A stretch of 64,000 nt of DNA from Chamaelirium japonicum (Eukaryota > Streptophyta > Magnoliopsida > Liliales > Melanthiaceae), in the NCBI GenBank assembly GCA_947650365.1, contig OX393550.1, forward strand, positions 96,142,951 through 96,206,950, given 5' to 3'. Every line of letters starts with the position of its first letter. Within the stretch, counting starts at the first letter, position 1. Shown one piece after another: positions 1-11,327 of this stretch. Under the pieces are notes generated by a model. That model had not been told where the DNA came from. It saw only the letters and a list, made by a program, of their open reading frames with translations, and did no database searches. Position numbers and translations under genes: made by a program.

Positions 1-1433
1 GGTATAGGGTGCAAACGGACCGGTACTGGTAGAACACAGGGTGCATGGCATAAGTGCAAGCGAGTCGACATAGTGCAGGGCACCGGTGGCCAAACTGGCA
101 GAGATCAAAGCGGAGGTAGTCCAGGCATAGTGCAGGGCGGGCTGGTAGAGCACAGAGCGCAGGGAAGCCAACAGAGCACAAGGTGCAGGCCGTGGGCTAC
201 TGCGACGCGGCACGCCACAAACTAGCGGAGCATGATAATGGGGTTCGGTCAGCTTGTGATGCAATCTTTCGCGAAGAAGGGTGGAGGTCATGCTAAAATC
301 ATGACGCACCAACGGCAGGGAGGTCGCACAACAGAGGAGGTCAGACGGCGATGAGGCAAAAGTGGCTGGGCCACTGGACTACATAGGCAGGGAAGGAGAT
401 TGGATTGCGCAGGAAGGAGCAAGAGTGACCTGGTAGTCGATATATGCAAGGAAAGAGGAGGACAACAGGTGCGCCGATCGGCGCGGCGCGGCGGGACACG
501 CGAAGGCGGCAATTGGCGCAAGGCAGTGGTCAACACACAGGAGGTAGTCAGTCGGACTGCGAGCAGTGGAGAAGAGGCGGTCGGGCTGGATCTGGCTTCC
601 CATGCCGCTATTACTGCTCGGCTGACCGGAGGAGGCGAGGAAGAGGCGATCCTGCAGATTCGAAGAGGAGAGGGAAAAGCAGCCGGCGGCAGGTGGCTTG
701 GTGGCCGTTTGTGTAGAGGACAAGGGTGACGGCGAGAGCTTGGGATCGCTCAGGGGACGAGACCGATCGGGATGCAGGGGATCACAAAAGGGGGTGCCGC
801 TTGGTGCCACTAATTGCAGATCACAGACGACGGGGTACAGGGGCTGCATATTGATCGCATGTGACTGATTTTTATTTTTTTTACTACTTCTGACCTCCTC
901 GATTGCTGACTGCGTCGAAGAGGCCGAGGCCAGAGGGGGTCTTCGAAACCTGGTGTCGGGCGTGTACTTGCAGTCGCCGAGGGTGACAAGGGGGAGGAAG
1001 GCGAGGGCACTGACGAAGAGGGCAGCGATGACGCACTTCATGATATCGGACGGAAGGAGTTCGGCACGAAGCAGGGAGCGCACAAAACAGAGAAATCATG
1101 GGAGGGAAAGGGGGTGGGGCTCGGGAAAATCACAAGGAAATCACAAGGGCTCAAGGGGAAATCATAGGGGGCACAGGGGCGCGCGTGGAAGGGGGAAGGC
1201 AGAGGGGGGGATCACACACAGGGGAGAGATCACGCACAGGGGCCGGTGGATCGCGATCAGGGGATGCGGCCAGGTGATCGCGTGCAGGGGCCCACAGAGG
1301 GATCGTAAGAGACGAGATCGCGATCGAGATCGAGACGGGAGAAAACAAATTAATTTGCTATGCCCAGTCTCCTCAAGGTCGCCGGCGAGGCCGAGGCCGA
1401 GGCCAGAGTTGGGATCTCGTAAACCCTAGGCCA
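1..1433 (-). mobile_element. Internal leader/gag-side part of a minus-strand copia element, truncated by window edge
   Basis: This stretch lies directly downstream, in element orientation, of a primer-binding site at 1434-1445 and an LTR at 1446-1608, so it should be the 5' internal part of a copia-type element read on the minus strand. I see no recognisable gag, protease or polymerase motif in it. The left 240 bases repeat phrases such as gtgcagggc and cagagcgcaggg. The assignment rests on position next to the PBS; the rest of the element is outside the window. Confidence 0.5.
379..1041 (-). CDS. Hypothetical ORF with signal-peptide-like N-terminus inside a copia leader
   Basis: The frame starts with Met-Lys-Cys followed by a hydrophobic stretch (MKCVIAALFVSALAF, then LPLVTLGDC), which looks like a secretory signal peptide with a possible cleavage site around residues 22-24. 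Its first ~30 codons end almost entirely in G or C, unlike the AT-richer transposon genes nearby. After about 35 residues the sequence turns Ser/Pro-rich and loses the codon bias, so only the first part looks like true coding sequence. I do not recognise the family. It may be a host exon carried in the leader of the element, or chance. An in-frame Met 14 codons upstream (1083) is less likely because it precedes the hydrophobic core by a charged stretch. Confidence 0.2.
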   Translation of the reverse strand: MKCVIAALFVSALAFLPLVTLGDCKYTPDTRFRRPPLASASSTQSAIEEVRSSKKNKNQSHAINMQPLYPVVCDLQLVAPSGTPFCDPLHPDRSRPLSDPKLSPSPLSSTQTATKPPAAGCFSLSSSNLQDRLFLASSGQPSSNSGMGSQIQPDRLFSTARSPTDYLLCVDHCLAPIAAFACPAAPRRSAHLLSSSFLAYIDYQVTLAPSCAIQSPSLPM

Positions 1434-1608
1434 GCTCTGATACCATGTTACGAAGAGAGAGGAAGAGAAAGACTAGGGTTTGGGGAGAAAACTCTTTGTA
1501 TTAATTATCGTATTAGTATATACGACTACCTCTCCTTATATAAGGAGAGAACGCATATCATTACAATACCACAATCAAGGCAAGGTGGGACATATAGTAA
1601 CACTAACA
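1434..1608 (-). repeat. Copia 5' LTR (1446-1608) with adjacent PBS (1434-1445)
   Basis: Read on the minus strand, an LTR beginning TGTTAG and ending TAACA is followed at once by TGGTATCAGAGC, complementary to the 3' end of initiator tRNA-Met, the usual copia primer. The LTR is about 163 bp and contains a TATA-like palindrome (ccttatataagg, about 1535). Its outer end runs into a CT array, so no target duplication can be read. Confidence 0.75.
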
Positions 1609-1611
1609 CAC

Positions 1612-1615
1612 TCAC

Positions 1616-1673
<58 letters not shown>

Positions 1674-1679
1674 CCTCTC

Positions 1680-1760
<81 letters not shown>
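1612..1760. repeat. (CT)n then (AT)n microsatellite
   Basis: A CT array interrupted by three tctcc units runs to about 1733 and passes into (AT)n to 1760. It abuts the outer end of the copia LTR at 1608. Confidence 0.97.
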
Positions 1761-1764
<4 letters not shown>

Positions 1765-2495
1765 ACCGTTCCTGCAGCATGAATCTGCAGCCGTCTGATG
1801 TACCACTGTATGCATCGCACGCACGTAGCGCCTCATCAGACTGTTTGCGGTTCACGCCGCACGAACCGCATACCAAAGGGGTTCAAGAGTTCTCAACCTA
1901 TGACAGATCAATCCGGTCTTTTTGGGGGAGGGTAATTATATTCGAACATACTTTGGGACAGCTTTACAGACAACCTGCGATGGTGTGGGGGCGTTGGCCA
2001 GGGCTTGGTGCGAATGCCAATGTACTAAGGGCTGGCCCACCCCTCCCCCTCCTGCCACACCATCGCGGGTTGTCAGCAAGGTTGTCTTGCAGTATGTTCA
2101 AATAGCATTGCTCTTTGGAGAAATGATGGTGAAGGATGATTTTGAAATTAAATTTAAAAGCACCTATTAGCAGAGACTAGAGCCATCATGGATGAAAATA
2201 CTACTAAATCAGGAAATTAGTTCTATGGCTGAATGGGAAGTCTATTCACTGCAACTGCACTTGCATCCTAGCTGTTAACCCGTTGTTTCTCTCTTGGGAG
2301 GTCGCATGATTGAATCCTGTGTATGTCTTACACCGTGTGGCGTTTAAATATTGTGGTGCAGTTGTGGGTAAAAACAAGACTCGGTCATTGTGGAGGGGGA
2401 AAAAAAAATTGCACTCCTGTGGTTGACAGGCTTCGAACCCGCAACCTCCTCACCAAAGCATCATTTGCTTACCAACTCTCTTATCCCCCGGTGGG
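1761..2495. other. No gene seen; possible degenerate SINE-like stretch
   Basis: No coding region is supported. Around 2230-2411 there are weak tRNA-like boxes and an A-run (2400-2408), but no flanking duplication. Confidence 0.4.
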
Positions 2496-2797
2496 TGCTG
2501 AGTTTAGTCCCACATTGGCTTGGGGCTGGGCAGTGATGTCTTTATATACCCTCTGTGAACCTCCCGTTGAGACCCAGGTTTTGGGACGAGAGGGTATCTA
2601 ACAATGGTATTAGAGCGAGGTTCTACCTAACCAAGGTGTACCTGGCCTCTTCCTCTAGTTTCCGTGCACGAGAGGGGGATTGGCGAGTGTTTAGCTCTAG
2701 CCTCGTGTGAGGAGCTGAGCGGTAGCATCTTCATATATCCTCTGTGGAGCTCCCAGCCCCTTATGACCCGGGTTTTGGAGCGAGAGTGCATCTAACA
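2496..2797 (+). mobile_element. Intact TRIM (terminal-repeat retrotransposon in miniature)
   Basis: Two direct LTRs, 2496-2603 (108 bp) and 2688-2797 (110 bp), flank an 84-bp interior. A PBS (tggtattagagc, one base off the tRNA-Met match) lies at 2605-2616, and a purine tract (agaggggga) lies shortly before the second LTR. Exact 5-bp target duplications GTGGG flank it (2491-2495 and 2798-2802). The LTRs share the core gtcccacatYgg and a TATA-like tatata element. The element has no coding capacity and must be moved in trans. The two LTRs are clearly diverged, so it is old. Confidence 0.88.
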
Positions 2798-2854
2798 GTG
2801 GGTATCACACCAATTATTATTACTATTTTTTTAACGTGTATGCATGGAATCTAG

Positions 2855-3291
2855 TAGGGCTGGCAATTTCGGACAAGTCAGACCCGACACGGAGTTAGCG
2901 GATATGAGTCAGGGTTAAACGGGTCAACACGATAGACCCGTTTAATAAATGGGTCGGATCCGGATTTAGGGTTTGGACACGGTAGACCCAGGAAGACCCG
3001 TTTAAAATTCAACGGGTCGTGTCGGGTTGGGTCGAGTCGGGTCTACCCGCAATCGGATACTGTATTATATAGTACTAGCGGGTCAGGTCAGGTCGAGTCG
3101 GATTGGGTCGGATCTGGTCAACTGAATAGACCCGTGTGGTAAATGGGTCTTATCGGGTCTACCCGTTTATTAGCGGGTCGGGTACGGGTTTATGATTTAG
3201 ACACGATTAGTTAAACGGGTCAGGCCCGGTCTAGGGGTTTTGGACACGACACGAACCCGACCCGACCTGACCCGACCCGTTGACACTCCTA
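2855..3291. mobile_element. hAT-type MITE rich in acgggtc motifs
   Basis: The 437-bp element begins tagggctggcaa and ends ttgacactccta, imperfect inverted termini. It is flanked by a perfect 8-bp duplication GAATCTAG (2847-2854 and 3292-3299). The body is made of repeated gacccg/cgggtc words. A second copy of the family lies at 43996-44424. Confidence 0.86.
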
Positions 3292-3299
3292 GAATCTAG

Positions 3300-4109
3300 T
3301 CCAATAGTAACCTTCCAAGCTATAAGGAGAATACAGCCAAAGCTCTTTAAGACGCTAACTCGCTACTCAGCATGCTACAAGGGTTTAGTTTAAGGAATTA
3401 ATAACCCGAGGATCCACTGTGGGGAGAGAGAAGAGGAGTTAATTATCGCATGTCAATCTTTCTATCTAATTATTATTGGCTTAGGGATTATGAATACACA
3501 CACAAATATATACAGGCAAATACCTATAATGTGCTCGTCATTAAGCCTCTCTTTGGGATGGGATTAGGTTGTTTGATAAGTGTTTAGCTGTCTAAACACA
3601 GCTGCGGAATTATTTTGCTCCTTAGGAGTTGTGTTGGTCGCTAGCTCGTTCTAGAGTTTAGCCATGAGTTGTAATTTCTCTTTCTTTCCGCTTTAGGGGT
3701 CTTAATATAATCTTACTTACCTTCCAAAAAAAATGTATAGAGTGACAATCGACGTTTGGTTTCTCAAATCGTTGCTTATACACGACAAAGTATTAACTAC
3801 GAAGATTCCGCTAAAAAAGGTAGGCACCTTCATCAAATTTTCTTTCTGCAACGATCAAGAAACAATTGATAATCTAGGGTTTTTTGGATTCTGTTAAATC
3901 ACTATGGTCAATTTGGACAGAGAAGAGAGCGAGCAAATGGAAACGCTTGGAGGCATGAGCGGAAGATTGCAGACTTTGACTGCAATTACATTGGATTGAC
4001 CTTGTGAGATGTATAATATACTATAAGTCCGGGGTTCCTAACGTGGCACCCCCGCTGAAGAGAAAACCTCATCTCTCTCATCCATCTCCAGACGCCATGT
4101 AGCAACACG

Positions 4110-4112
<3 letters not shown>
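3300..4112. other. No gene seen; possible LINE 3' tail near 3726
   Basis: Non-coding AT-rich sequence. A short A-run at 3726-3733 follows text resembling LINE 3' ends, but no target duplication was found. Confidence 0.4.

Positions 4113-4154
<42 letters not shown>
4113..4154. repeat. (CT)n microsatellite
   Basis: Uninterrupted CT dinucleotides. Confidence 0.97.
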
Positions 4155-4156
<2 letters not shown>

Positions 4157-4314
4157 CGGAACCAGGCTTGTACACTCTCAATATATAGAACCGCTCGCTC
4201 TCTCTTTCTCACAACGCTTCAGTTTTTTTTGACAAATTAGGTCTAGGTCCTTACCTATTTTGCAATATTAGCCACATGACACCATAATCTGTTATATTAG
4301 CTAAGGTCCCTACA

Positions 4315-4378
4315 AGTATATATTCATCTTTAGAAAGAGTATATATTCATCTTCAGAAAAAGTATATATTCATCGAGA
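4315..4378. repeat. Three tandem ~25-bp units (tatattcatc)
   Basis: The phrase tatattcatcttYagaaa recurs three times in a row. Confidence 0.8.
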
Positions 4379-4479
4379 GGTACTTAAGTTATATTTCAAA
4401 ATTAACTTGTCCTACAACTAAAAGTCTCTCAAAAAGAACTTATGTCAAACTTCCCCCTTTTTTTGTGTCTGTGTGTGTA

Positions 4480-4510
4480 GGGGGGGGGGGGGGGGGGGCG
4501 GGGGGGGGGG
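4480..4510. repeat. Poly-G run
   Basis: About 31 bases that are G except one C at 4499. Its length is unlikely to be exact in the assembly. Confidence 0.9.
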
Positions 4511-4540
4511 AGGTCATGCAATGAGGGGTTACCAGGTCAT

Positions 4541-5080
4541 TGTTGTGCAGCGGACGATACGGAGCCCGTCATAGAGAAAGGTCAAAGATGCGGATTCGAG
4601 GCCTGATGCCATGGATCCCCAAAACGTCAGATCCCATCGGTGCATCCCATACTGCACCAATCCATTACGGCACGTACAAGACACACAGAAAAAAATATAG
4701 ACAAAAAAGAGGGACACAAGATTTACAGAGGTTCACCCCGATCGGGGCTACGTTCTTTTTCCGGCAATCACCATCTCTAGGAATCTACTATGAAGAAGAT
4801 AAATAGGATAACACTCGACGACACTCCATACTCTCTAACAAATCCTCACATATCTCTCCACCACAAAAGACGACCATGCGCATCAACGGGGACCAGACTT
4901 TCTCCAACATACGCCAACGGTCCTCCAGAAAACCAGCAAATAGAGAAGATGAAAATTGAACATGCTACATGATAGATGGAGAAGAAAGCTCTACCTCTTT
5001 GTGCGCTCTCTCTTCCACAGATCTCACTGAACGGATCGCACATGAAAATCTCTGCAAAGATAACCCTCACGGGTTCCACA
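4541..5080 (-). repeat. 3' LTR of the non-coding element
   Basis: It aligns throughout with 7466-8011, with many substitutions and short indels. Confidence 0.75.
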
Positions 5081-5640
5081 AAAGTCATGATCAAGATACT
5101 CACCAGTCACGATCTGTTAGATTAATCATCATCGAAGCACCACGGATCTCCCAATGGCCTTGTGCTCCTCCTCTCGGACTTGCCCCATCATGGCCTCGGT
5201 CTCCGCAACGTGGCCTTGCCCTCTATAGCTCGCCACCATGCCCGAAGGCATCTTCCCCAGAATGGGGGTCTTCTTTAGGTTTTTCTCTAAGTAGAATTCC
5301 TCCAGGATTGATCACAGAGCACCCGAAAAGCGGTGCTCCAACACAGCGTCGTGGACACCGCTTGCCAACTTTTCAACGGCCCGGGGGAGGAGCAAGGCAT
5401 GCTCCTCCCCCGGGTTCATCTTCTCCACAAGAAGCTTCACCAAGAGCCGCCGCCTCCGAAATTGATCATCTCTTCCAAAGGATGATCAAGGATTCAAAGG
5501 TTCCTATTTCCCAAAACCCTAGACCCCTTTGTATACTAGGGGAATAGGACAGGAGCTTAATTTCGAGATTCCCCCAAAATAGACAGATCTGGAAAGTCCA
5601 ATCGTGCAAGACCGGGTCAAACCCGTCTCTGCCAGGCACA

Positions 5641-5790
5641 GTCATGCGCACGACCTAGGAAAGTAATGCGCATGACTGCCTGTAGCAAGACACGCCTTTC
5701 TAGAGAAAGACGCATCGCAAAAGTCGGGCTCTAGGTCGTACGCACAATAGACAGTCATGCGTACGACTGTACAGTAGTGCGCACGACCTG
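5641..5790. repeat. Dispersed near-palindromes of type gtcatgcgYacgac
   Basis: The motif recurs at about 5641, 5665, 5753 and 5775 in alternating orientation; cagtcatgcgtacgactg (5753-5770) is nearly self-complementary. It lies inside the non-coding LTR element. Function unknown. Confidence 0.55.
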
Positions 5791-7398
5791 CCCGAGGAGA
5801 CGAGTTTGACTCGAGCCATCATCAACAATCTTCACCATGGTGAGATGTCACAAACCAGACATCTATTCGTCATCTTCAAGGCACTCTGATAGTCTCAAGC
5901 GGTACCCTATCGATATCACGAACCCGCTTCCTAATAGAGCTCCAAACGGCACCCTGATGGTGCTGAACGACCCCTCCTCAGTGTCCTGAACGTGCGTCCT
6001 GAAGATACGCCAAAAGCACCCTGCCGGTGCCAGCATCCAAACATGTGCCCTACACCTCTAACCGGTGTCTGCACCCAACTGAATGCTGATGGTCGATCAT
6101 CATGCCCTATGATGGCCTCCATTAACCATCCTTCAGTGGCCATGACTCCCAGAGTCTCCTTTGACGTCCAAACAAACTCCACCATGACTGATGTCGCTCC
6201 ACCAATGGACAAACGTCCGAAGTATCCTCCGACATCAAACAAGCTCCACTTCTCCGATGGACTTGTGCCAGCGGGCAATCCCATCGGATTTGTACCCGTT
6301 TGAGATCACGAACATATGGCTCTCCTTCAAATAGGACTCTGAGCCAATCGGCTCTCCTCCAAATAGGATTCCAAGCCACACCACAATGCTCAACAATCTC
6401 CACCTTGGCGAGAGATCCGTAACACTAATCTCTTCTTCATCTCTGTCAGGGAAGTAAAACAAGTCACACCTCTACACACTCCACCATGAGTGCCCGGTCA
6501 CCATCCCTGATGATAAATGCATCTGTCCCATGCCTGAGGACATGCATCAAGTAGCCAACTCCACCACTGGACATATTCTTTGAGACCTGCATCGCTTAGA
6601 AAATGCTCCACCTGTAGCCATATTTCGCGACAAAGCCCGCTACGCCTGAAGCCAACACCTAACAATGCCAAACAATCCCCAGCTCATCGAGCCTCCAATA
6701 ATGATCTCCAAAGAAGTCTCCTAACAAGCTCCACCTCCAAAGGTGAGCCTGCACGTGTGAGACTCAGATTGAAAAAAAATCTGATATCTTCTCACACTCT
6801 GACATATGATGAACATGCAGCCCCTTCTGTCAGCACCTGAGTACGCCACCTTCGTCATCAACTGTCCACCATCACACTGAGTTGCTGAAACTCCAATCGT
6901 GTGAACAAACAACTAGGCACTGCCATCAAGAACATTGGATCTTGGTTAATCATGAGTTGTTGCCAAGATAACCCCCCATCAGACTCCACATCTGATGAAA
7001 CATGATAGCACTGAACCTGACCCTATCATTGGTAGAAACTTGAAGCAAAATCTGTCAGGTATACTCCACCTTTCCTCTGCAATCTTGATTATAGTGCCAA
7101 TAAGTACTCACACTCCAAAAACAAGATCCATCTGAAAGATGACCTCAAGCTATCGCCTCCTCAGGACTGATAACATCGGACCTACTTATGTCTTGTGCCA
7201 CCAAGATTTGACCAAAAAAAATTCTCTGTGTCGTTCTTCCAAAACTCCAACCAATGCCTCCTTTAGTCACGACTCGCGTCGGTGCCCGTCGGCACCTCCA
7301 CCATCCACCAATCGGTGACCCCGTCATCCCACTCGTCGGTGGCTGGAATAGTCATCCATCGGTGACTCTGCAACAACACTCTGAAGAAGCAACCCAAA

Positions 7399-7462
7399 GC
7401 TCTGATACCAAGATCGTTGGAATCAAAGCAATCCTACACCAAAAAGCCAAAGCTCTGATACC
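7399..7462 (-). other. Duplicated tRNA-Met primer-binding site
   Basis: The PBS complement gctctgatacca occurs twice, 7399-7410 and 7451-7462. Each is preceded by a similar ccaaa phrase, 52 bases apart. The copy at 7451 is correctly placed next to the LTR; the other is internal. Confidence 0.8.
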
Positions 7463-7465
7463 AGT

Positions 7466-8011
7466 TTGTTGCACAACAGACAATACGGAGCTCGGCATAG
7501 AGAAAGGTCAAAGATGCGGATACGCGGCCCGGTACTGCGGATCCCTGAAACGTCGGATCTCATCGCTGTATCCCATACTGCACCAGTCCGTTTTGGCAAA
7601 AGACACACAGAAAAAATATAGACAAGAGAGAAGGACACAAGATTTACAGAGGTTCACCCCGATCGAGGCTACGTCCTCTCTTCGGCAATCACTACCTCCA
7701 GGAATCCACTATGAAGAAGATAAACAGGATTACACCCGACAGTACTCCATGCCCTCTAACAAATCCTCACATCTCTTTTTACCAAAAAAGACGACCATCC
7801 ACATCAACGGAGACCAGACTGTCTCCAAAATACGCCAACGGTCCTCCGAAAAACTACCAAATAGAGAAGACCAAAATTGAACATGCTACATGATAGATGG
7901 AGAAGAAAGCTCTACTTCTTTGTGCGCTCTATCTCCCACAGATCTGATAGATCTGACTGAACAGATCGCATATAGAAATCTCCATATAGATAACCCTCAT
8001 GAGTTGCCACA
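7466..8011 (-). repeat. 5' LTR of the non-coding element
   Basis: Begins tgttgcacaac and ends gttgccaca. Direct repeat of 4541-5080. Confidence 0.75.
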
Positions 8012-9568
8012 CCCTAGAAATCTGAAGACCGATCCCTGAGTGTGAGGTGAGAAAAAGAGGGGGTTTAAGTTTGGTCAATTAACTATACCAATTAGGGTTC
8101 TCACAGGGCTGTTACTCTCTTATAAATGGAAAAGAAGGATGAGGGAGAAACAAGATGAAATCCTTTTAATTTGATTTTATAAAAATATTTTATTAATAAA
8201 AAATATAGAAATATAAAATTTTGTAAACAGTGAGAAGGTTTCTCAAGCTATACTCAACCTTCGAGATGGCTATCCTCTCATCATGGATAGCACGTCAGTG
8301 TTGCTACATACTGACAGGAGTCCCTCTAAGAGAGTACGACGCTCAAGCCTCCGACGATGAGTCAAGTAGCCTTACCTACTCCCTGACACTCGGGTGCACT
8401 AGTATAAGGGTCCTATCTGTAGGGTTGATCAATATGGCCATTTTTATATTTTTATATTTGCAGGTGATCTATCCTAAGCTTGGGGCCTTGAGGAGAGGCC
8501 TACCCGAAATAAATTCAGCTGTATCATTGCCACTAACAACTACAAAACACGAAATCAGACTAAAGAACTCTCATACCAATTCGAATCAAATTACATTGAC
8601 TGACAAGAAAATCCAACGAGACAAAAAAGGACTGAAAGAAAGATCAAGTTGCGACTCTATATCTGGCACTGAACTCCTATTGCTACTTCTGAGCCTCCGG
8701 ACCTGCAGGTGAGCCAACTTGTGGGAAAGATTAACCCCCAATAGAAAATTGAAAGATTAGCTAAATTAATGGCTAGTGATATCCTAATAGTCTTCAATAA
8801 TATGAGACAACCGATCTAATTGAATTAAATTATATTTAGTAGTCCTAGTATGAATTATTAATGTTTACACAAGGATAACCTAATCCTACCAGTAGTCTAT
8901 GTTCTCATGCAATACATACTGTCACTAGATGATTGTCTAACATAAAATTCATTCAATATTCTACAGTATTAATGAACAAATTAAAAAAACGACCATCTAA
9001 ATGTCACTAGATTATCACGCTCTATAATTTTATAATCCAATATTAAGATTCCATAGTTGTTACTTAGTAATCATATAAAACATCTACCCTAATGTGAACC
9101 TCGGTTATTTTGTTCATCCTGCCCCCAGTCAGGCATTACTATAGGGTTTTTTATTTCGATGCAGAGGGCCAACTCTCTCACTGTGCATCCACCAACACCA
9201 TACATAAATCACACAGATGATCCTAAGGGGTTTTTCATCTTTCACAGTAGAGCTCTACCGCCCAACTTATTTTTTTTAGAGTCTTCAACTACCCCGGGAT
9301 AGGAATTGCTAGGTCAATCCCTATTAAAGGGCTACTCCTATTGGCTTTACCATAGCCCTTGCCCGTGACCCCTTAGCCTATTGACCTTCAGCTATGCGCG
9401 CAGAATGGTTCACGGCCCTTGCGCACACGGAATCCTAATCTTTTTATAAGGTAGATTATCAATTTTATCCATTTTAATAAAATACCATAAGCTTAACATA
9501 GTAAATAATTACTTTTATATACATATACTGAAACAGATAAAAAGGTACATATGATGATTAATGATTTT
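8012..9568. other. AT-rich DNA without a supported gene
   Basis: A 160-codon open frame at 8230-8712 has no recognisable domain and no support beyond being open. I saw no transposon termini. Confidence 0.5.
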
Positions 9569-10068
9569 NNNNNNNNNNNNNNNNNNNNNNNNNNNNNNNN
9601 NNNNNNNNNNNNNNNNNNNNNNNNNNNNNNNNNNNNNNNNNNNNNNNNNNNNNNNNNNNNNNNNNNNNNNNNNNNNNNNNNNNNNNNNNNNNNNNNNNNN
9701 NNNNNNNNNNNNNNNNNNNNNNNNNNNNNNNNNNNNNNNNNNNNNNNNNNNNNNNNNNNNNNNNNNNNNNNNNNNNNNNNNNNNNNNNNNNNNNNNNNNN
9801 NNNNNNNNNNNNNNNNNNNNNNNNNNNNNNNNNNNNNNNNNNNNNNNNNNNNNNNNNNNNNNNNNNNNNNNNNNNNNNNNNNNNNNNNNNNNNNNNNNNN
9901 NNNNNNNNNNNNNNNNNNNNNNNNNNNNNNNNNNNNNNNNNNNNNNNNNNNNNNNNNNNNNNNNNNNNNNNNNNNNNNNNNNNNNNNNNNNNNNNNNNNN
10001 NNNNNNNNNNNNNNNNNNNNNNNNNNNNNNNNNNNNNNNNNNNNNNNNNNNNNNNNNNNNNNNNNNNN
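9569..10068. other. Assembly gap (500 N)
   Basis: Exactly 500 undetermined bases, probably a placeholder of arbitrary length. Confidence 0.99.
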
Positions 10069-10105
10069 ATACCTGATGAAGTTAACCTCTAAGTTGCTGG
10101 TATAT

Positions 10106-11312
10106 CTTATGATGGCAGAATGATCCTATTGCAATTGGTGTTGGCGGCTATGCCGGTACATCTTATGATGGTTAGGGGGCCTACCAATTAGTATTCTGCA
10201 AAAAATGGATAGCATAGGTCGGGTATTTTTCTGGGGGCACAACTTGGGGGGTCATCACTTTTATTTGATTTCCTGGGATGTGATCACACAAGATAGACGC
10301 CATGGGGGACTTCAGATACCAAGTTTTGTTGACCGACAATTACAACAGGAGGTTTCTGCCATGGAGTTTATTCTAAAGTCACCTCAAGACGGGGCTAGGT
10401 GGATTAGAGAGGCGAATCAACCGACTTTGGATAATTGGGAGCATTGGATTGGCAAGAGGAGTTCGAAGTGGTTGGGAAGATCCGTGAGGAGGGTTCAGGC
10501 TTTGAGTAACTCTGAGACTCGACTGGGAAAGAAGTATCAAAAACTTCTCAGGGGTCTAAGAGGGAGGAGTGGAAAGTATGACAGTGATCTACCTCTCTGG
10601 CGGGGTGCATCGATGTGGTCACTCAGGTTGCCTCCAATGGTCAAGTATTTATGTGGAAACTTCTCCATGGGGCCCTTCCAACCGCGACCTTGCTGTGTTC
10701 TAGAGTCGGGTGGGGTTTCGATAGCTACCCGTAGTGTGGGACTATTGAGGAAGATATTGAACATTTGTTCTGGAGCTGCTCAAGATCGAGAGTAAGTTTT
10801 GGAATGCGAAGAGATGTGGTGGAGGTGATGTGGATGGATGGCTCTTTTCACACTCAGGAGGAAATAGCTAGTGGAGCGTGGGTGCTCGCTTCCCTTGATA
10901 GGCAGATACGGGAAGGTGTTGCAGCTAGGTGCCGTGTGAATTCTACCTTTCCAACTGAAATGTGGGCACTACGGGAGGACTTTGGAGCTCTAGTTCAACA
11001 TCAAAGCAGAAATGTGGTAATCCTAACGAATGCTACGCAGTCCAGGGATGCGTTAGTTTTGGGGAAAGGAATTGCTGGTGAACATAGTCCTCTACTCCTT
11101 GAGTGCATGCAACGGTGGCAGTGCCTAGAGGTGGTGACGGTGCAGTGGGTTTCCCATATAGCTAATAGTACAACAAACTGGTTGGCGAGGGAGGCTCGGT
11201 TAAATGGAGTCGAAGGTGCGTGGGCCTCTTCATTTCCTAATGTTCTGTCAGCCTTAATTCGTGAGGGCCTAAGGTCATGATGTAATGGCCACCACCCAGA
11301 CTACCAAAAAAA
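10106..11312 (+). mobile_element. 5'-truncated LINE (L1-type) with poly(A) and target duplication
   Basis: The insertion ends in an A-run (about 11306-11314) and is flanked by the 15-bp duplication aagttgctggtatat (10091-10105 and 11313-11327), the hallmark of target-primed reverse transcription. It contains the 3' coding part of a plant L1-type element and starts abruptly, so the 5' part was lost on insertion. Confidence 0.88.
10205..11280 (+). pseudogene. LINE ORF2 C-terminal remnant: RT connection, zf-RVT and RNase H
   Basis: The first frame (10205-10795) carries features of plant LINE reverse transcriptases after the catalytic core: FFWG, SWDVITQD, GGLQIPS, then a region resembling the zinc-binding zf-RVT domain. 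The frame breaks near 10765 and continues in another frame (10765-11280) with an RNase H-like domain starting WMDGSF, followed by EMWALRE and ending WLAREARLNG. The palm with its YxDD is absent. At least one frameshift separates the two parts, so no functional protein is made. Confidence 0.8.
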
Positions 11313-11327
11313 AAGTTGCTGGTATAT

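Larger units (their letters stand above)
4541..8011 (-). mobile_element. Non-coding LTR retrotransposon (LARD-like), minus orientation
   Basis: Two diverged direct repeats of about 540 bp, 4541-5080 (3' LTR) and 7466-8011 (5' LTR), flank about 2.4 kb. A PBS matching initiator tRNA-Met (TGGTATCAGAGC on the minus strand) lies at 7451-7462, three bases inside the right LTR. The interior shows no protease, reverse transcriptase or integrase frame; it contains phrases such as caacaatctccacctt that resemble copia polypurine tracts. I could not find a clean target duplication (GTCAT on the left against CCCTA on the right). It is a non-autonomous element or a heavily decayed one. Confidence 0.7.

Noticed and set aside
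1480-1876. Ser-Leu and Arg-Glu repeat peptides over CT/GA arrays (also near 16.3, 20.4, 38.7, 40.1 and 60.7 kb)
   Set aside because: Pure dinucleotide repeats are open in several frames by construction.
2230-2411. tRNA-derived SINE
   Set aside because: Weak box A/B resemblance and an A-run only; no target duplication or second copy seen.
8230-8712. 160-codon open frame
   Set aside because: No recognisable domain, no codon bias, no neighbouring regulatory or splice evidence.
9551-10123. Open frames over the N run
   Set aside because: They exist only because undetermined bases contain no stop codons.
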